A stretch of DNA of 21,155 bases from Burkholderiales bacterium (GTDB taxonomy: Bacteria > Actinomycetota > Thermoleophilia > Gaiellales > Gaiellaceae). Positions 1 through 8,657 of the stretch are shown one piece after another. Made by a program: the position numbers and the translations under genes. Each line of letters starts with the position of its first letter. Positions within the stretch are counted from its first letter, which is position 1. The stretch lies in assembly GCA_025935595.1 (NCBI GenBank), contig JAICUZ010000015.1:1-21155 (forward strand), written 5' to 3'. Under the pieces are notes generated by a model. The model saw only the letters and a program-made list of their open reading frames with translations. It had not been told where the DNA came from and searched no databases.

Positions 1-336
1 CGCCTCGGCCGCTGGCTGAAGGTGTCGCAGCTCGACGAGATCCCGCAGCTCTGGAACGTCCTCCGCGGCGACATGTCGTTCGTCGGCCCGCGCCCGATCC
101 GACCGCGCTTCTTCGCCGAGCTGGCGCACGACCTACCCGCGTACTGGCAACGGCTCGTCGTGCGGCCGGGCCTGACCGGCTTCGCTCAGGTTCGGCGCGG
201 CTACGAGACGTCGATGGCCGAGAAGCTGGCGCACGACCTGGAGTGGATCGCGGATCGCTCCGTTCGGCTGTACCTGCGGACCGTGATCGTGACGGGCTTC
301 CGCGTCGTCGCGCAGGTCTTCGGGCGGCGCAACTAA
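1..336 (+). CDS. Bacterial sugar transferase (lipid carrier glycosyl-1-phosphate transferase), C-terminal part
   Basis: The gene is cut by the left window edge; the reading frame is open from base 1 to a TAA at 334-336, giving 111 visible residues. The segments DEIPQLWNVLRGDMSFVGPRP, RPGLTGFAQV and the closing membrane-proximal helix are hallmarks of the family PF02397 (WbaP/PglC type). These enzymes move a sugar-1-phosphate from a nucleotide sugar to undecaprenyl phosphate at the inner membrane face, the first step of capsule, O-antigen or exopolysaccharide assembly. Only the catalytic C-terminal region is visible, so the small PglC-like form cannot be told from the long five-helix form. asnB follows after 10 bp, so the two are probably co-transcribed. 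The family call is firm; the donor sugar is unknown. Confidence 0.93.
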   Translation, partial: RLGRWLKVSQLDEIPQLWNVLRGDMSFVGPRPIRPRFFAELAHDLPAYWQRLVVRPGLTGFAQVRRGYETSMAEKLAHDLEWIADRSVRLYLRTVIVTGFRVVAQVFGRRN

Positions 337-346
337 CCTCTCCGGG

Positions 347-1018
347 ATGTGCGGGATCTGCGGGATCGCGTCCGCGCACGCGCCGCTCGACGTCGATCGG
401 CTGCGTGCGATGTCGCAGACGCTCATTCATCGCGGCCCCGACTCGGAGGGGATGCACACGGACGAGCGCGTCGGCATCGCAGCGCGTCGGCTCGCGATCA
501 TCGACCTGACCGGTGGCGACCAGCCGATCGCGAACGAGGACGGCACCGTCGTCGTCGTGCAGAACGGGGAGATCTACAACTACCGCGAGCTGATGCACGA
601 ACTCGAGCGCGCGGGCCACCGCTTTCGCACGCGCTGCGACACCGAGGTGCTCGCGCACGGGTACGAGGAATGGGAGTCGCGCTTGTGGGAGCGGCTGCGC
701 GGGATGTTCGCCGTCGCCGTGTGGGACGCACGCACGCGGCAGATCGTGCTCGCGCGCGACCGCTTCGGGATCAAGCCGCTCTACTACCGCGCGCTCGGCG
801 GTGAGCTGTCGTTCGCGTCCGAGCTCGACGCATTGCCGCACGGCGACGTCGACCTCGACGCGCTCGAAGCGTTCCTCGCCTTCAACTGCGTCCCCTCTCC
901 GCGCTCGATCTTCGTCGACATCCGCAAGCTGCCGCCGGGCCACACGCTCACCTGGTCGGAGGGCGCCACGCGACTCGAGCAGTTCGCCCGCACCGGCCCG
1001 CTCGAAGCGCGGCACTGA
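347..1018 (+). CDS. asnB: Asparagine synthase (glutamine-hydrolysing), glutaminase half, ended by an in-frame UGA
   Basis: This 223-residue product is the N-terminal nucleophile glutaminase domain of AsnB. It starts MCGICGIAS, so Cys2 is the nucleophile once Met1 is removed, and carries HRGPDSEG, RLAIIDL, NGEIYNY and RDRFGIKPLYY. The TGA at 1016-1018 falls in the linker between the two AsnB domains. Translation in the same frame beyond it continues at once with EDEAELVEECRARLRDSVRA, the normal opening of the synthetase domain, and runs to 2221. The natural unit is therefore one gene, 347-2221, of about 624 codons, a usual length for long AsnB. The break could be a nonsense mutation, a sequence error, or a true split into two subunits. 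No clear ribosome site precedes the ATG. AsnB-like amidotransferases are common in surface-glycan loci, where they may amidate sugars or make asparagine. Confidence 0.88.
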   Translation: MCGICGIASAHAPLDVDRLRAMSQTLIHRGPDSEGMHTDERVGIAARRLAIIDLTGGDQPIANEDGTVVVVQNGEIYNYRELMHELERAGHRFRTRCDTEVLAHGYEEWESRLWERLRGMFAVAVWDARTRQIVLARDRFGIKPLYYRALGGELSFASELDALPHGDVDLDALEAFLAFNCVPSPRSIFVDIRKLPPGHTLTWSEGATRLEQFARTGPLEARH

Positions 1019-1069
1019 GAAGACGAGGCGGAGCTCGTCGAGGAGTGCCGCGCACGGCTCCGCGACTCC

Positions 1070-2221
1070 GTGCGCGCGCACCTGGTCGCCGACGTCCCGG
1101 TGGGCGTGATGCTCTCGGGCGGCGTCGACTCGGGCCTCCTCGCAGCGCTCGCAGCCGAGGAGTCGGCCGAGCGCGTGCGGACGTTCTCGATCGGCTTCAC
1201 GGAAGCCTCGTTCGACGAGCTCGCGGGCGCTCGCGCCGTCGCGCAGCGGTACGACACGATCCATCGCGAGTTGACGCTCGAGCCCGACGCGGCGCTGCTG
1301 CTGCCGGCGCTCGCAGCGGCGTTCGACGAGCCGTTCGCCGACTCGTCCTCGCTGCCGACGTACCTCGTCTCGAAGCTCGCGGCCGAGGATGTGAAGGTCG
1401 CGCTCTCCGGCGAAGGGAGCGACGAGCTCTTCGGCGGGTACTACACCTACGTCGCCGATCTGCTGGCCACGCGCTTCGGCGCCGCGGCTGCGGCTACGCG
1501 CCCGCTGGCCGAGCTGCTCCCCTCGTCGACCAACAAGGTCAGCTTCGACTACAAGGCGAAGCGCTTCACGCGCGCCGCCGGCCTGCCGCCGCTCGAGCGC
1601 CATCACGGCTGGAAGGAGATCTTCTCGGCCGACGCGCGAGCCGCGCTGACCGGCCGGCAGAGCGCCGTCGATCCGCTCGCGGAGCAGCGCGCCCGATTCG
1701 CGGAGACCGAGGGGCACGAGCTGCTCACCCGGTTGCAGGACGTCGACTTCGGCCTCTACCTCGTCGACGACCTGCTGACGAAGACGGATCGCGCCTCGAT
1801 GGCGTGGTCGCTCGAAGCCCGTGTGCCGTTCATGGACACGGTCGTCGCGAACTTCGCGTTCTCGCTTCCGGCCAAACACAAGGTGCGCGGGCTCTCGAAG
1901 AAGCGGCTGCTCCGCAAGGCCGTCGAACACCTCCTCCCGCGCGAGGTGGTGCACGGCCGCAAGCGCGGCTTCTCGATCCCGGCCGCAGCCTGGCTGCGCG
2001 GCGACCTCGAGCCCTTCGCACGTGAGACGTTGTCCGCCGAGGCGATCAGGCGGCAGGGCTTCTTCCGGCCCGATGCCGTGACGCGCGTCCTCGACACGCA
2101 CGTGTCGGGCCGTGAGGACCTGTCACGCCAGCTGTGGGGGCTGCTCGCGTTCACGCTGTGGCACGAGCACCACGTCGAAGGCATTCGACGCGACGCGCCG
2201 CTCGAGGCGGTCCTCTCTTGA
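1070..2221 (+). CDS. asnB: Asparagine synthase, ATP-dependent synthetase half, same frame as the glutaminase half
   Basis: This is the C-terminal synthetase domain of AsnB. It shows the ATP pyrophosphatase loop LSGGVDSG near residue 15, then GEGSDELFGGYYTY, then DDLLTKTDRASMAWSLEARV and PFMD. It would activate aspartate (or a sugar carboxylate) with ATP and accept ammonia from the glutaminase half. The first possible start after the UGA is the GTG at 1070, but coding similarity begins earlier, right after 1018, so this start is a formal choice only. No good ribosome site was found before it. If the halves are made separately, ammonia tunnelling between domains would need them to assemble. The stop TGA (2219-2221) overlaps the TTG start of the next gene. 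All visible catalytic motifs are intact, which argues against an old pseudogene. Confidence 0.85.
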   Translation: MRAHLVADVPVGVMLSGGVDSGLLAALAAEESAERVRTFSIGFTEASFDELAGARAVAQRYDTIHRELTLEPDAALLLPALAAAFDEPFADSSSLPTYLVSKLAAEDVKVALSGEGSDELFGGYYTYVADLLATRFGAAAAATRPLAELLPSSTNKVSFDYKAKRFTRAAGLPPLERHHGWKEIFSADARAALTGRQSAVDPLAEQRARFAETEGHELLTRLQDVDFGLYLVDDLLTKTDRASMAWSLEARVPFMDTVVANFAFSLPAKHKVRGLSKKRLLRKAVEHLLPREVVHGRKRGFSIPAAAWLRGDLEPFARETLSAEAIRRQGFFRPDAVTRVLDTHVSGREDLSRQLWGLLAFTLWHEHHVEGIRRDAPLEAVLS

Positions 2222-3234
2222 GGGTCTGGTGCGACTTCACCGCGAGCGCGCATCCGCTTGTGTTCCGGCCGCTCGTCGAGCGGTTACAGGCGCAGGGCCA
2301 CGAGGTCGAGATCACCGCGCGCGACTACGCGCAGACGCTGCAGCTGATCGAGTCGCACGGGATGACGGCGACGGTGATCGGCCACCACGGCGGCCGGTCG
2401 GCGTTCGGGAAGTTCAACCAGATGCGCTCGCGGCTGAAGGCGCTGCGGCAGTGGGCGAAGGGACGCGACTTCGACGTCGCGCTCGCGCACGGCTCGCACG
2501 AGTTGACGATGACCGCTCGTCGCCTCGGCATCCCGAGCGCGACGACCTTCGATTACGAGTGGGCGTGGCTGCAGCACCAGCTCGGCTGCCGTGCGGCAAC
2601 ACGCGTGGTCGTACCCGATGCGATCCCTCCCGAGCGCTTGAAGAAGTACACGGCGGTTCCACCCAAGCTGCGCCAGTACCCCGGGCTGAAGGAGGAGTAC
2701 TACCTCTCGGACTTCGAGCCCGACCCATCCGTGCTGACGGACTGGTCGATCGACCCGGCCCGCGTCCTCGTCGTCCTGCGGCCACCGCCGGACGTGTCGC
2801 TCTACCACCGCCACTCGAACCCGCTCTTCCCGCAGACGCTCGAGCATCTCGGCCGCGCGGAGCACGTGCACGCGTTCGTGATCCCGCGCACCGAAGAGCA
2901 GCGCGACTACGTGAGGTCGCTCGCCTTGCCGTCGGTGATCGTCCCGGAGGAAGCGGTGGACGCGCAGAGCCTGATCGCGTTCGCCGACCTCGTCGTCTCA
3001 GCGGGGGGGACGATGAACCGGGAAGCGGCGGCGCTCGGCGTGCCGGTCTACACCACGTACGGCGGCAGGCTCGGGGGGGTCGACGAGCAGCTGATCCGCG
3101 ACGGGCGTCTGCGACCGCTCACCGATCCGCGTGCACTCGAGCTCGACAAGCGCACGACCGGCCAGGGCCAGCACGAGCGCCGCGATCCGCAGCTGATGCT
3201 GGACCTGCTCCTCTCAGCTCGCGACGACGGCTAG
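2218..3234 (+). CDS. DUF354 family glycosyltransferase-like protein
   Basis: The product is 338 residues with a two-Rossmann GT-B look: an N-terminal half opening WCDFTASAHPLVFRPLVERL and a C-terminal half holding VVSAGGTMNREAAALGVP, the nucleotide-sugar-binding type of motif. Together with TTFDYEWAW this matches DUF354 (PF04007), related to the UDP-GlcNAc 2-epimerase/MurG superfamily and often found in surface-polysaccharide loci. The reading frame is open well upstream into asnB, but the family N-terminus begins at a TTG (2218-2220) that overlaps the asnB stop as TTGA, a 4-base overlap suited to coupled translation. Its last 21 bases overlap the end of the convergent helicase gene. A reaction has not been assigned to the family with confidence, so substrate and role (glycosyl transfer in glycan assembly) are inference. 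Confidence 0.85.
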   Translation: MRVWCDFTASAHPLVFRPLVERLQAQGHEVEITARDYAQTLQLIESHGMTATVIGHHGGRSAFGKFNQMRSRLKALRQWAKGRDFDVALAHGSHELTMTARRLGIPSATTFDYEWAWLQHQLGCRAATRVVVPDAIPPERLKKYTAVPPKLRQYPGLKEEYYLSDFEPDPSVLTDWSIDPARVLVVLRPPPDVSLYHRHSNPLFPQTLEHLGRAEHVHAFVIPRTEEQRDYVRSLALPSVIVPEEAVDAQSLIAFADLVVSAGGTMNREAAALGVPVYTTYGGRLGGVDEQLIRDGRLRPLTDPRALELDKRTTGQGQHERRDPQLMLDLLLSARDDG

Positions 3235-5049
3235 CACGTCGTCGCCGTAGCGGTCGAGCTTCGCCGGCCCGACGCCGCTGATCTGCGCCAGCTCGCCGAG
3301 CGTTCCGGGGCGCGCAGCAGCGATCGCGTGCAGCACCGAGTCGGGGAAGACGACGTACGCCGGGACCTCGTCCGCCTTCGCGCGTTCCAGCCGCCACTCG
3401 CGCAGCCGTTGGGCGTCGGGAGTCCAATCCGGCTTGGCCTCGGCGTGCGGCGACGCGGCAACGCCGAGCTCGGCGAGGAACCGCGAGCGCTTGCCGAACC
3501 ACGAGAGCCAGAGCACGCGCTTCGCGCGCGTCAGCCCGACGTAGAGCAGACGGCGCTCCTCGGCGATCTCATCGTCGGAGCGTGCCTGCTTCGACGGCAG
3601 CTCCTTGTCCTGCAGCCGCGGCAGGAAGACCGCCTCGAACTCGAGCCCCTTCGCGCGGTGGAACGTCATGAGGTGGATCCCGCGGGCGGCGTCACTCCCT
3701 GGGGCGAAGCGCTCGCGCAGGTCGGCGACGAACGCCGCCGCGTCACCGTCGAACTCCGCGGCGAGCTCGACGAGGCGGGTGAGGTCGTCCTGGCGAACCT
3801 GCTCACGCTCGCCGAGCTTGTCGGGCCGGCGCTCGACCCAGCCCGCCGCGAGCGCCTCGGCGCGCACCGCTTCGGCTGCAGGTGCGCCGGAGCGCTCGAG
3901 CCGACGGCAGAGCCGGCGTGCTGCGTCTCGGTCGAGAAGTGACGCGCCCTGGTACGGAATGCGCGCGTCGTGCAGAACCTGCTCGAAATCGGACAGTCGC
4001 GCGTTCGTTCGCGCGAGAATCGCTGCGTCCTCGAGCGGGCACTCGAGTGCGCGAATCACGGCAACGAGCGCCGCGTCCTCCGAAGCTGCATCGGGATACG
4101 GCCGCACAACGGGCTCCGGCCCGTCGGCTCGCGTCGCGTGCAGCGTCTTCTCGGCGCCGCCGAGCAGCGGCACGAGCGTGTTCGCGAGCTCGAGCACCTG
4201 CGGCGACGAGCGGTAGTTCTCCTCGAGCCGGAAGACCTGCGCGTGCGGGAAGCGGTCCGGCATGCCGAGCAGATGCTCGGGGCCGGCGCCGGTGAACGCG
4301 TAGATCGACTGGTAGTCGTCGCCGACGACGCACAGGTCGTCGCGGTCGCCGAGCCAGAGGTCGAGCAACGTCTGTTGCAGCAGGTTGACGTCCTGGTACT
4401 CGTCGACGGTGAATGCGAGGTACTGCGCTCGGAACGTGTCGCGCGCGCCCGCGTCTTCCTCGAACATCTGGATTGCAAGCTCGAGCAGGTCCTCGAAGTC
4501 GATCGAGCCGCTCGCGCGCTTGCGTTCCTCGTACTCCACGTACACGCGCTTCATCAGGTCGATGGGGATCGGCGGCTCGCGGTCGGCGTAGAGCTCGGGC
4601 GAGATGCGGCGGTTCTTCGCCCACTCGATCTCGGTCGCGAGATCGCCGGCGGGCCGGAACTTGTACGGCGCAGGCAGCCGGTTCGCGATCTGGCGGAGCA
4701 ACAGCACCTTCGACGGCAGGATCGGGCCCAGTCGCGCCGGCGCGAAATGGCGAAGCTGGCGGAGTGCGGCCGAGTGGAAGGTGGATGCGCGCACGCGCGC
4801 GGCCCCGAGGGCGGCGAGACGCGATCGAAGCTCGCCCGCGGCCTTGTCGGTGAACGTCACCGCCATGACTGCGTTCGCCGGGAACGCGCCCGACGAGACC
4901 TGCTGGGCGATGCGCCGCGTGATCGTCGTCGTCTTCCCGGAACCGGCGCCCGCGAGGATGCAGACCGGACCGCGCACCGCCTCGGCGGCGCGCCGCTGCT
5001 CCGGATTCAGGCCGTCGAGCGGGTCCACCGAGCCACCGTACCCGCGCAT
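3214..5049 (-). CDS. uvrD2: UvrD/PcrA-family DNA helicase with C-terminal HRDC domain (UvrD2-like)
   Basis: This 611-residue superfamily 1A helicase unwinds DNA 3' to 5' using ATP and should act in DNA repair. Motifs in order: Q motif LNPEQRRAAE (14-23), Walker A GAGSGKT (34-40), motif Ia TFTDKAAGEL (65-74), motif II DEYQD (216-220), motif III VVGDDYQSIY (241-250), motif IV RLEENYRSS (274-282), motif V HLMTFHRAKGLEF (459-471) and motif VI RRLLYVGLTRAK (499-510). An HRDC domain fills about 548-610. This UvrD plus HRDC layout is that of actinobacterial UvrD2, but no tetracysteine linker is seen, and only about 180 residues separate motifs IV and V, so the 2B insertion is short. The ATG at 5049 is used here; a GTG at 5028 is possible. 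It lies 19 bp downstream of the dehydratase gene and may share its transcript. Confidence 0.92.
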   Translation of the reverse strand: MRGYGGSVDPLDGLNPEQRRAAEAVRGPVCILAGAGSGKTTTITRRIAQQVSSGAFPANAVMAVTFTDKAAGELRSRLAALGAARVRASTFHSAALRQLRHFAPARLGPILPSKVLLLRQIANRLPAPYKFRPAGDLATEIEWAKNRRISPELYADREPPIPIDLMKRVYVEYEERKRASGSIDFEDLLELAIQMFEEDAGARDTFRAQYLAFTVDEYQDVNLLQQTLLDLWLGDRDDLCVVGDDYQSIYAFTGAGPEHLLGMPDRFPHAQVFRLEENYRSSPQVLELANTLVPLLGGAEKTLHATRADGPEPVVRPYPDAASEDAALVAVIRALECPLEDAAILARTNARLSDFEQVLHDARIPYQGASLLDRDAARRLCRRLERSGAPAAEAVRAEALAAGWVERRPDKLGEREQVRQDDLTRLVELAAEFDGDAAAFVADLRERFAPGSDAARGIHLMTFHRAKGLEFEAVFLPRLQDKELPSKQARSDDEIAEERRLLYVGLTRAKRVLWLSWFGKRSRFLAELGVAASPHAEAKPDWTPDAQRLREWRLERAKADEVPAYVVFPDSVLHAIAAARPGTLGELAQISGVGPAKLDRYGDDVLAVVAS

Positions 5050-5068
5050 GCGGCGGGCGTGTGTGACG

Positions 5069-6949
5069 TCAATGCAACGTGTCTTCCAGAACGGCCTCGG
5101 TGCCGATCCGGTGCGGTTCCTTGATCATCGAGGCGACCTTCGCGACGACGCCGAGCGTATCGGCACTCTCGGCGAGCCGTTCGAGATCGACGAGGCATTC
5201 CTCGAGCCACTCGGGGTCGATCGTCGCCCGGGCGGCGCGCATGATCTTCGGGTGCGACGTCGGGCCCACCATCTCGCCCTCGTTCCACAGCACCTCGTGG
5301 ATCTTCTCGCCGGCGAGAACGCCGGTGAAGACGATCGGCACGTCGTCCTCTTTGCGGCCCGAGAGGCGGATCATCTCCTTGGCGAGGTCGAGGATGCGCA
5401 CGGGCTCGCCCATGTCGAGCACGTAGACCTGGCCCCGCCCGCCCATTGCGCCGGCCTGGATGACGAGCGACGATGCCTCCGGGATCGTCATGAAGAACCG
5501 CGTCAGGTCCGGGTGGCGCACGGTGACCGGGCCGCCGCGCTCGATCTGCCGGCGGAAGATCGGGATCACCGAGCCTGACGAGCCGAGCACGTTCCCGAAC
5601 CGAACGGCGACGAAGCGTGTCGAGACGTCGTTGCGCAGCGCGTACGACTCGATCAGCCACTCGCACACGGCCTTCGACTGACCCATCATGTTGCGCGGGT
5701 TCGCCGCCTTGTCGGTCGAGATGAGCACGAAGCGGTCGACGCCGGCCTCGATCGCGGCCTCGACGAGGTTGCGCGTGCCGAGGATGTTGTTCGTGACCGC
5801 CTGCATCGGATTCGACTCGAGCATCGCCACGTGCTTGTACGCGGCGGCGTGGAAGACGACTTCCGGGTGGTGGCGCTCGAACACGGCGCGCATGCGTACA
5901 CGGTCGCTGCAGTCCGCGAGCACCGCGCTGACCGCCGGGTACTCGCGCTCCTCGAGGAGCTCGCGCTCGATCTCGAAGAGCGGCGGCTCGCCCTTGTCGA
6001 CGAGCACGAGCCGGCCGGCGCCGAGCCGCGCGAGCTGGCGGCAGAGCTCCGAGCCGATCGAGCCTCCTGCACCGGTGACCATCACGACGCGGTCCTTCAC
6101 GTAGGCGGACACCGCGTCGAGGTCGACGACGACCTGCTGGCGCCCGAGCACGTCCTCCACCTGGACCGGGCGGATCTGCCCGGCGAGGTTGAGGTCACCG
6201 GAGATCAGCTCGTTGAGGCCCGGCAGCGTCTTCACCGGCACGCGCTGGGCGCGGCAGTTCTCGACGATGCGCTGGCGCACGGCTCCGGGCGCGGACGGGA
6301 TTGCGATCAGCACCTCGTCCGGCTTGTTGTCGCGCAGCAGGTGCGGCAGTTCGTCGGTCGTGCCGAGCACCTTCACGTCGACGATGCGCGTGCCGCGCTT
6401 GCGCGGATCGTCGTCGACGAACCCGATGGGCGTATACGCGAGCTGCCGGTTGCGCTGCATCTCGCGCACCATCAGCTGGCCCGCGTCGCCTGCGCCGACG
6501 ATCAGCACCTCCTTGCCGCGCGCGACGATCCCGGCGCGGGGCCGCTCGATCAGCGTGCGCGCCAGCAGGCGCGTGCCGGCGACGAACGCGAGCAGGAGCA
6601 GGAAGTCGAACGCGGCGATGCTGTGCGGCAGCCGCGAGGTGTGGTTCGGCGGGAACGCGTAGAGAACGAGGTACGTGACCGCCGACGCGATGATCACGCC
6701 GCGGGCGGCGCCCCACATGTCGCGTGTCGAGACGTAGCGCCACCACCGGTTGTAGAAGCCGGAGAGCACGAAGATCGCAAGCTTGATCGCGACGACGAGC
6801 GTCACGACCTGCCAGTCGAGCAGGTGACGGTAGAAGACCGGGGTCGTCTTGTCGAAGCGGAGGAAGAACGTCAGCCGCCACGCGACGACGATCAAGACCG
6901 CATCGAAGGCGAGCTGCCAGACCCGGTGACGATTGACCGGGAAGCGCAT
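5069..6949 (-). CDS. FlaA1/WbpM/PglF-type nucleotide-sugar 4,6-dehydratase (polysaccharide biosynthesis protein)
   Basis: The 626-residue protein starts with about four membrane helices (roughly 13-36, 51-70, 84-103, 117-135). A first Rossmann domain follows (VGAGDAGQL, from 151), then the catalytic short-chain dehydrogenase domain (VTGAGGSIGSE, from 291). Such enzymes convert UDP-GlcNAc to a 4-keto-6-deoxy sugar at the cytoplasmic face of the membrane. The catalytic Tyr of YxxxK is replaced by Met in NMMGQSKA (M422, K426), downstream of STDKA (411-415); this Ser-Met-Lys arrangement is known for the WbpM group. The ATG at 6949 is chosen because it lies 2 bp after the aminotransferase stop, although the frame is open to 7210. 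The neighbouring aminotransferase and sugar transferase suggest a PglF-PglE-PglC-like amino-sugar pathway; the exact product is inference. Confidence 0.93.
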   Translation of the reverse strand: MRFPVNRHRVWQLAFDAVLIVVAWRLTFFLRFDKTTPVFYRHLLDWQVVTLVVAIKLAIFVLSGFYNRWWRYVSTRDMWGAARGVIIASAVTYLVLYAFPPNHTSRLPHSIAAFDFLLLLAFVAGTRLLARTLIERPRAGIVARGKEVLIVGAGDAGQLMVREMQRNRQLAYTPIGFVDDDPRKRGTRIVDVKVLGTTDELPHLLRDNKPDEVLIAIPSAPGAVRQRIVENCRAQRVPVKTLPGLNELISGDLNLAGQIRPVQVEDVLGRQQVVVDLDAVSAYVKDRVVMVTGAGGSIGSELCRQLARLGAGRLVLVDKGEPPLFEIERELLEEREYPAVSAVLADCSDRVRMRAVFERHHPEVVFHAAAYKHVAMLESNPMQAVTNNILGTRNLVEAAIEAGVDRFVLISTDKAANPRNMMGQSKAVCEWLIESYALRNDVSTRFVAVRFGNVLGSSGSVIPIFRRQIERGGPVTVRHPDLTRFFMTIPEASSLVIQAGAMGGRGQVYVLDMGEPVRILDLAKEMIRLSGRKEDDVPIVFTGVLAGEKIHEVLWNEGEMVGPTSHPKIMRAARATIDPEWLEECLVDLERLAESADTLGVVAKVASMIKEPHRIGTEAVLEDTLH

Positions 6950-6951
6950 CC

Positions 6952-8002
<1,051 letters not shown>

Positions 8003-8022
<20 letters not shown>

Positions 8023-8647
8023 GGATGGAAAGCGTACCGGGGCGGCGTCGACGCCAGATCAAGTACGCCAGTGAGACCAGGATTCCCGCCACGACTACGA
8101 GTTCGACGTACCGAAACGCGTCGTCGAAACGGTGCCAGCTCGAGCCGAGCGCCCAGCCGACCGCGGCGAGCACCAGGCACCAGACCGCGTTGCCGAGCAG
8201 CGTGAGGACGTTGTAGCGGCCGAAGGGGCTCTCGAACAGGCCGGCCGGGATCGAGACGAACGAGCGCGCGACGGGCGTGATCCGCCCGACGAGGACCGCC
8301 CAGGCATCCCACCGCTCGAACCAGCGCTCTGCGCGATCGAGCCGCTCGGTCGAGAGGTGGAGCCAGCGCCCGCGACGCTCCACCAACGCGCGGCCGCCGC
8401 GAATGCCGATCCACCAACCGGCCACCGAGCCGAGCTGGTAGCCGACAACGCCTGCGACCACCACCGCAAGGTACGCAGTGAACCCGGTCGTGTGCCAGCC
8501 GGCGACGTGCATCTCGTGTACGAGCGCCCCCGAGGCGAGTGCACCGCCGTAGACCATCACGAGCTCGCTCGCGGCCGGGAACACGGCGTCGATCATCATC
8601 AGGACGAAGATGGCGAAAACGCCGTAATGTGCGAGCCAGGACGTCAC
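8003..8647 (-). CDS. DedA/SNARE-associated family integral membrane protein
   Basis: This 214-residue protein is a DedA-family membrane protein. DedA proteins are implicated in flipping lipid carriers such as undecaprenyl phosphate or phospholipids and in membrane homeostasis. Visible traits are the N-terminal re-entrant segment with an acidic residue (FPAASELV, 23-30), the family motif GRITPVARSF followed by SIPAG (121-135), and three to four hydrophobic helices (about 8-25, 57-80, 146-168, 182-198). The frame is open to 8794, but that extension is Arg/Ser-rich and not DedA-like; the GTG at 8645-8647 gives a normal N-terminus. It begins 10 bp after the glycosidase-like gene stop and its 3' end overlaps the aminotransferase start by 20 bp. 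Placement in a lipid-linked glycan locus fits a carrier-recycling role, which is inference. Confidence 0.88.
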
Positions 8648-8657
8648 GCGGGCGACT

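Noticed and set aside
1016..1039. Selenocysteine insertion at the asnB UGA, because a short inverted repeat (GACGAG to CTCGTC, 1022-1039) follows it
   Set aside because: The loop is too close to the UGA for a bacterial SECIS element, the residue lies in a variable linker, and AsnB is not a known selenoprotein family.
3970..5124. Long plus-strand frame opposite the helicase gene (384 codons)
   Set aside because: It is an antisense shadow: codon bias and all helicase motifs support the minus strand, and the translated product is low-complexity, Arg/Glu/Val-rich.
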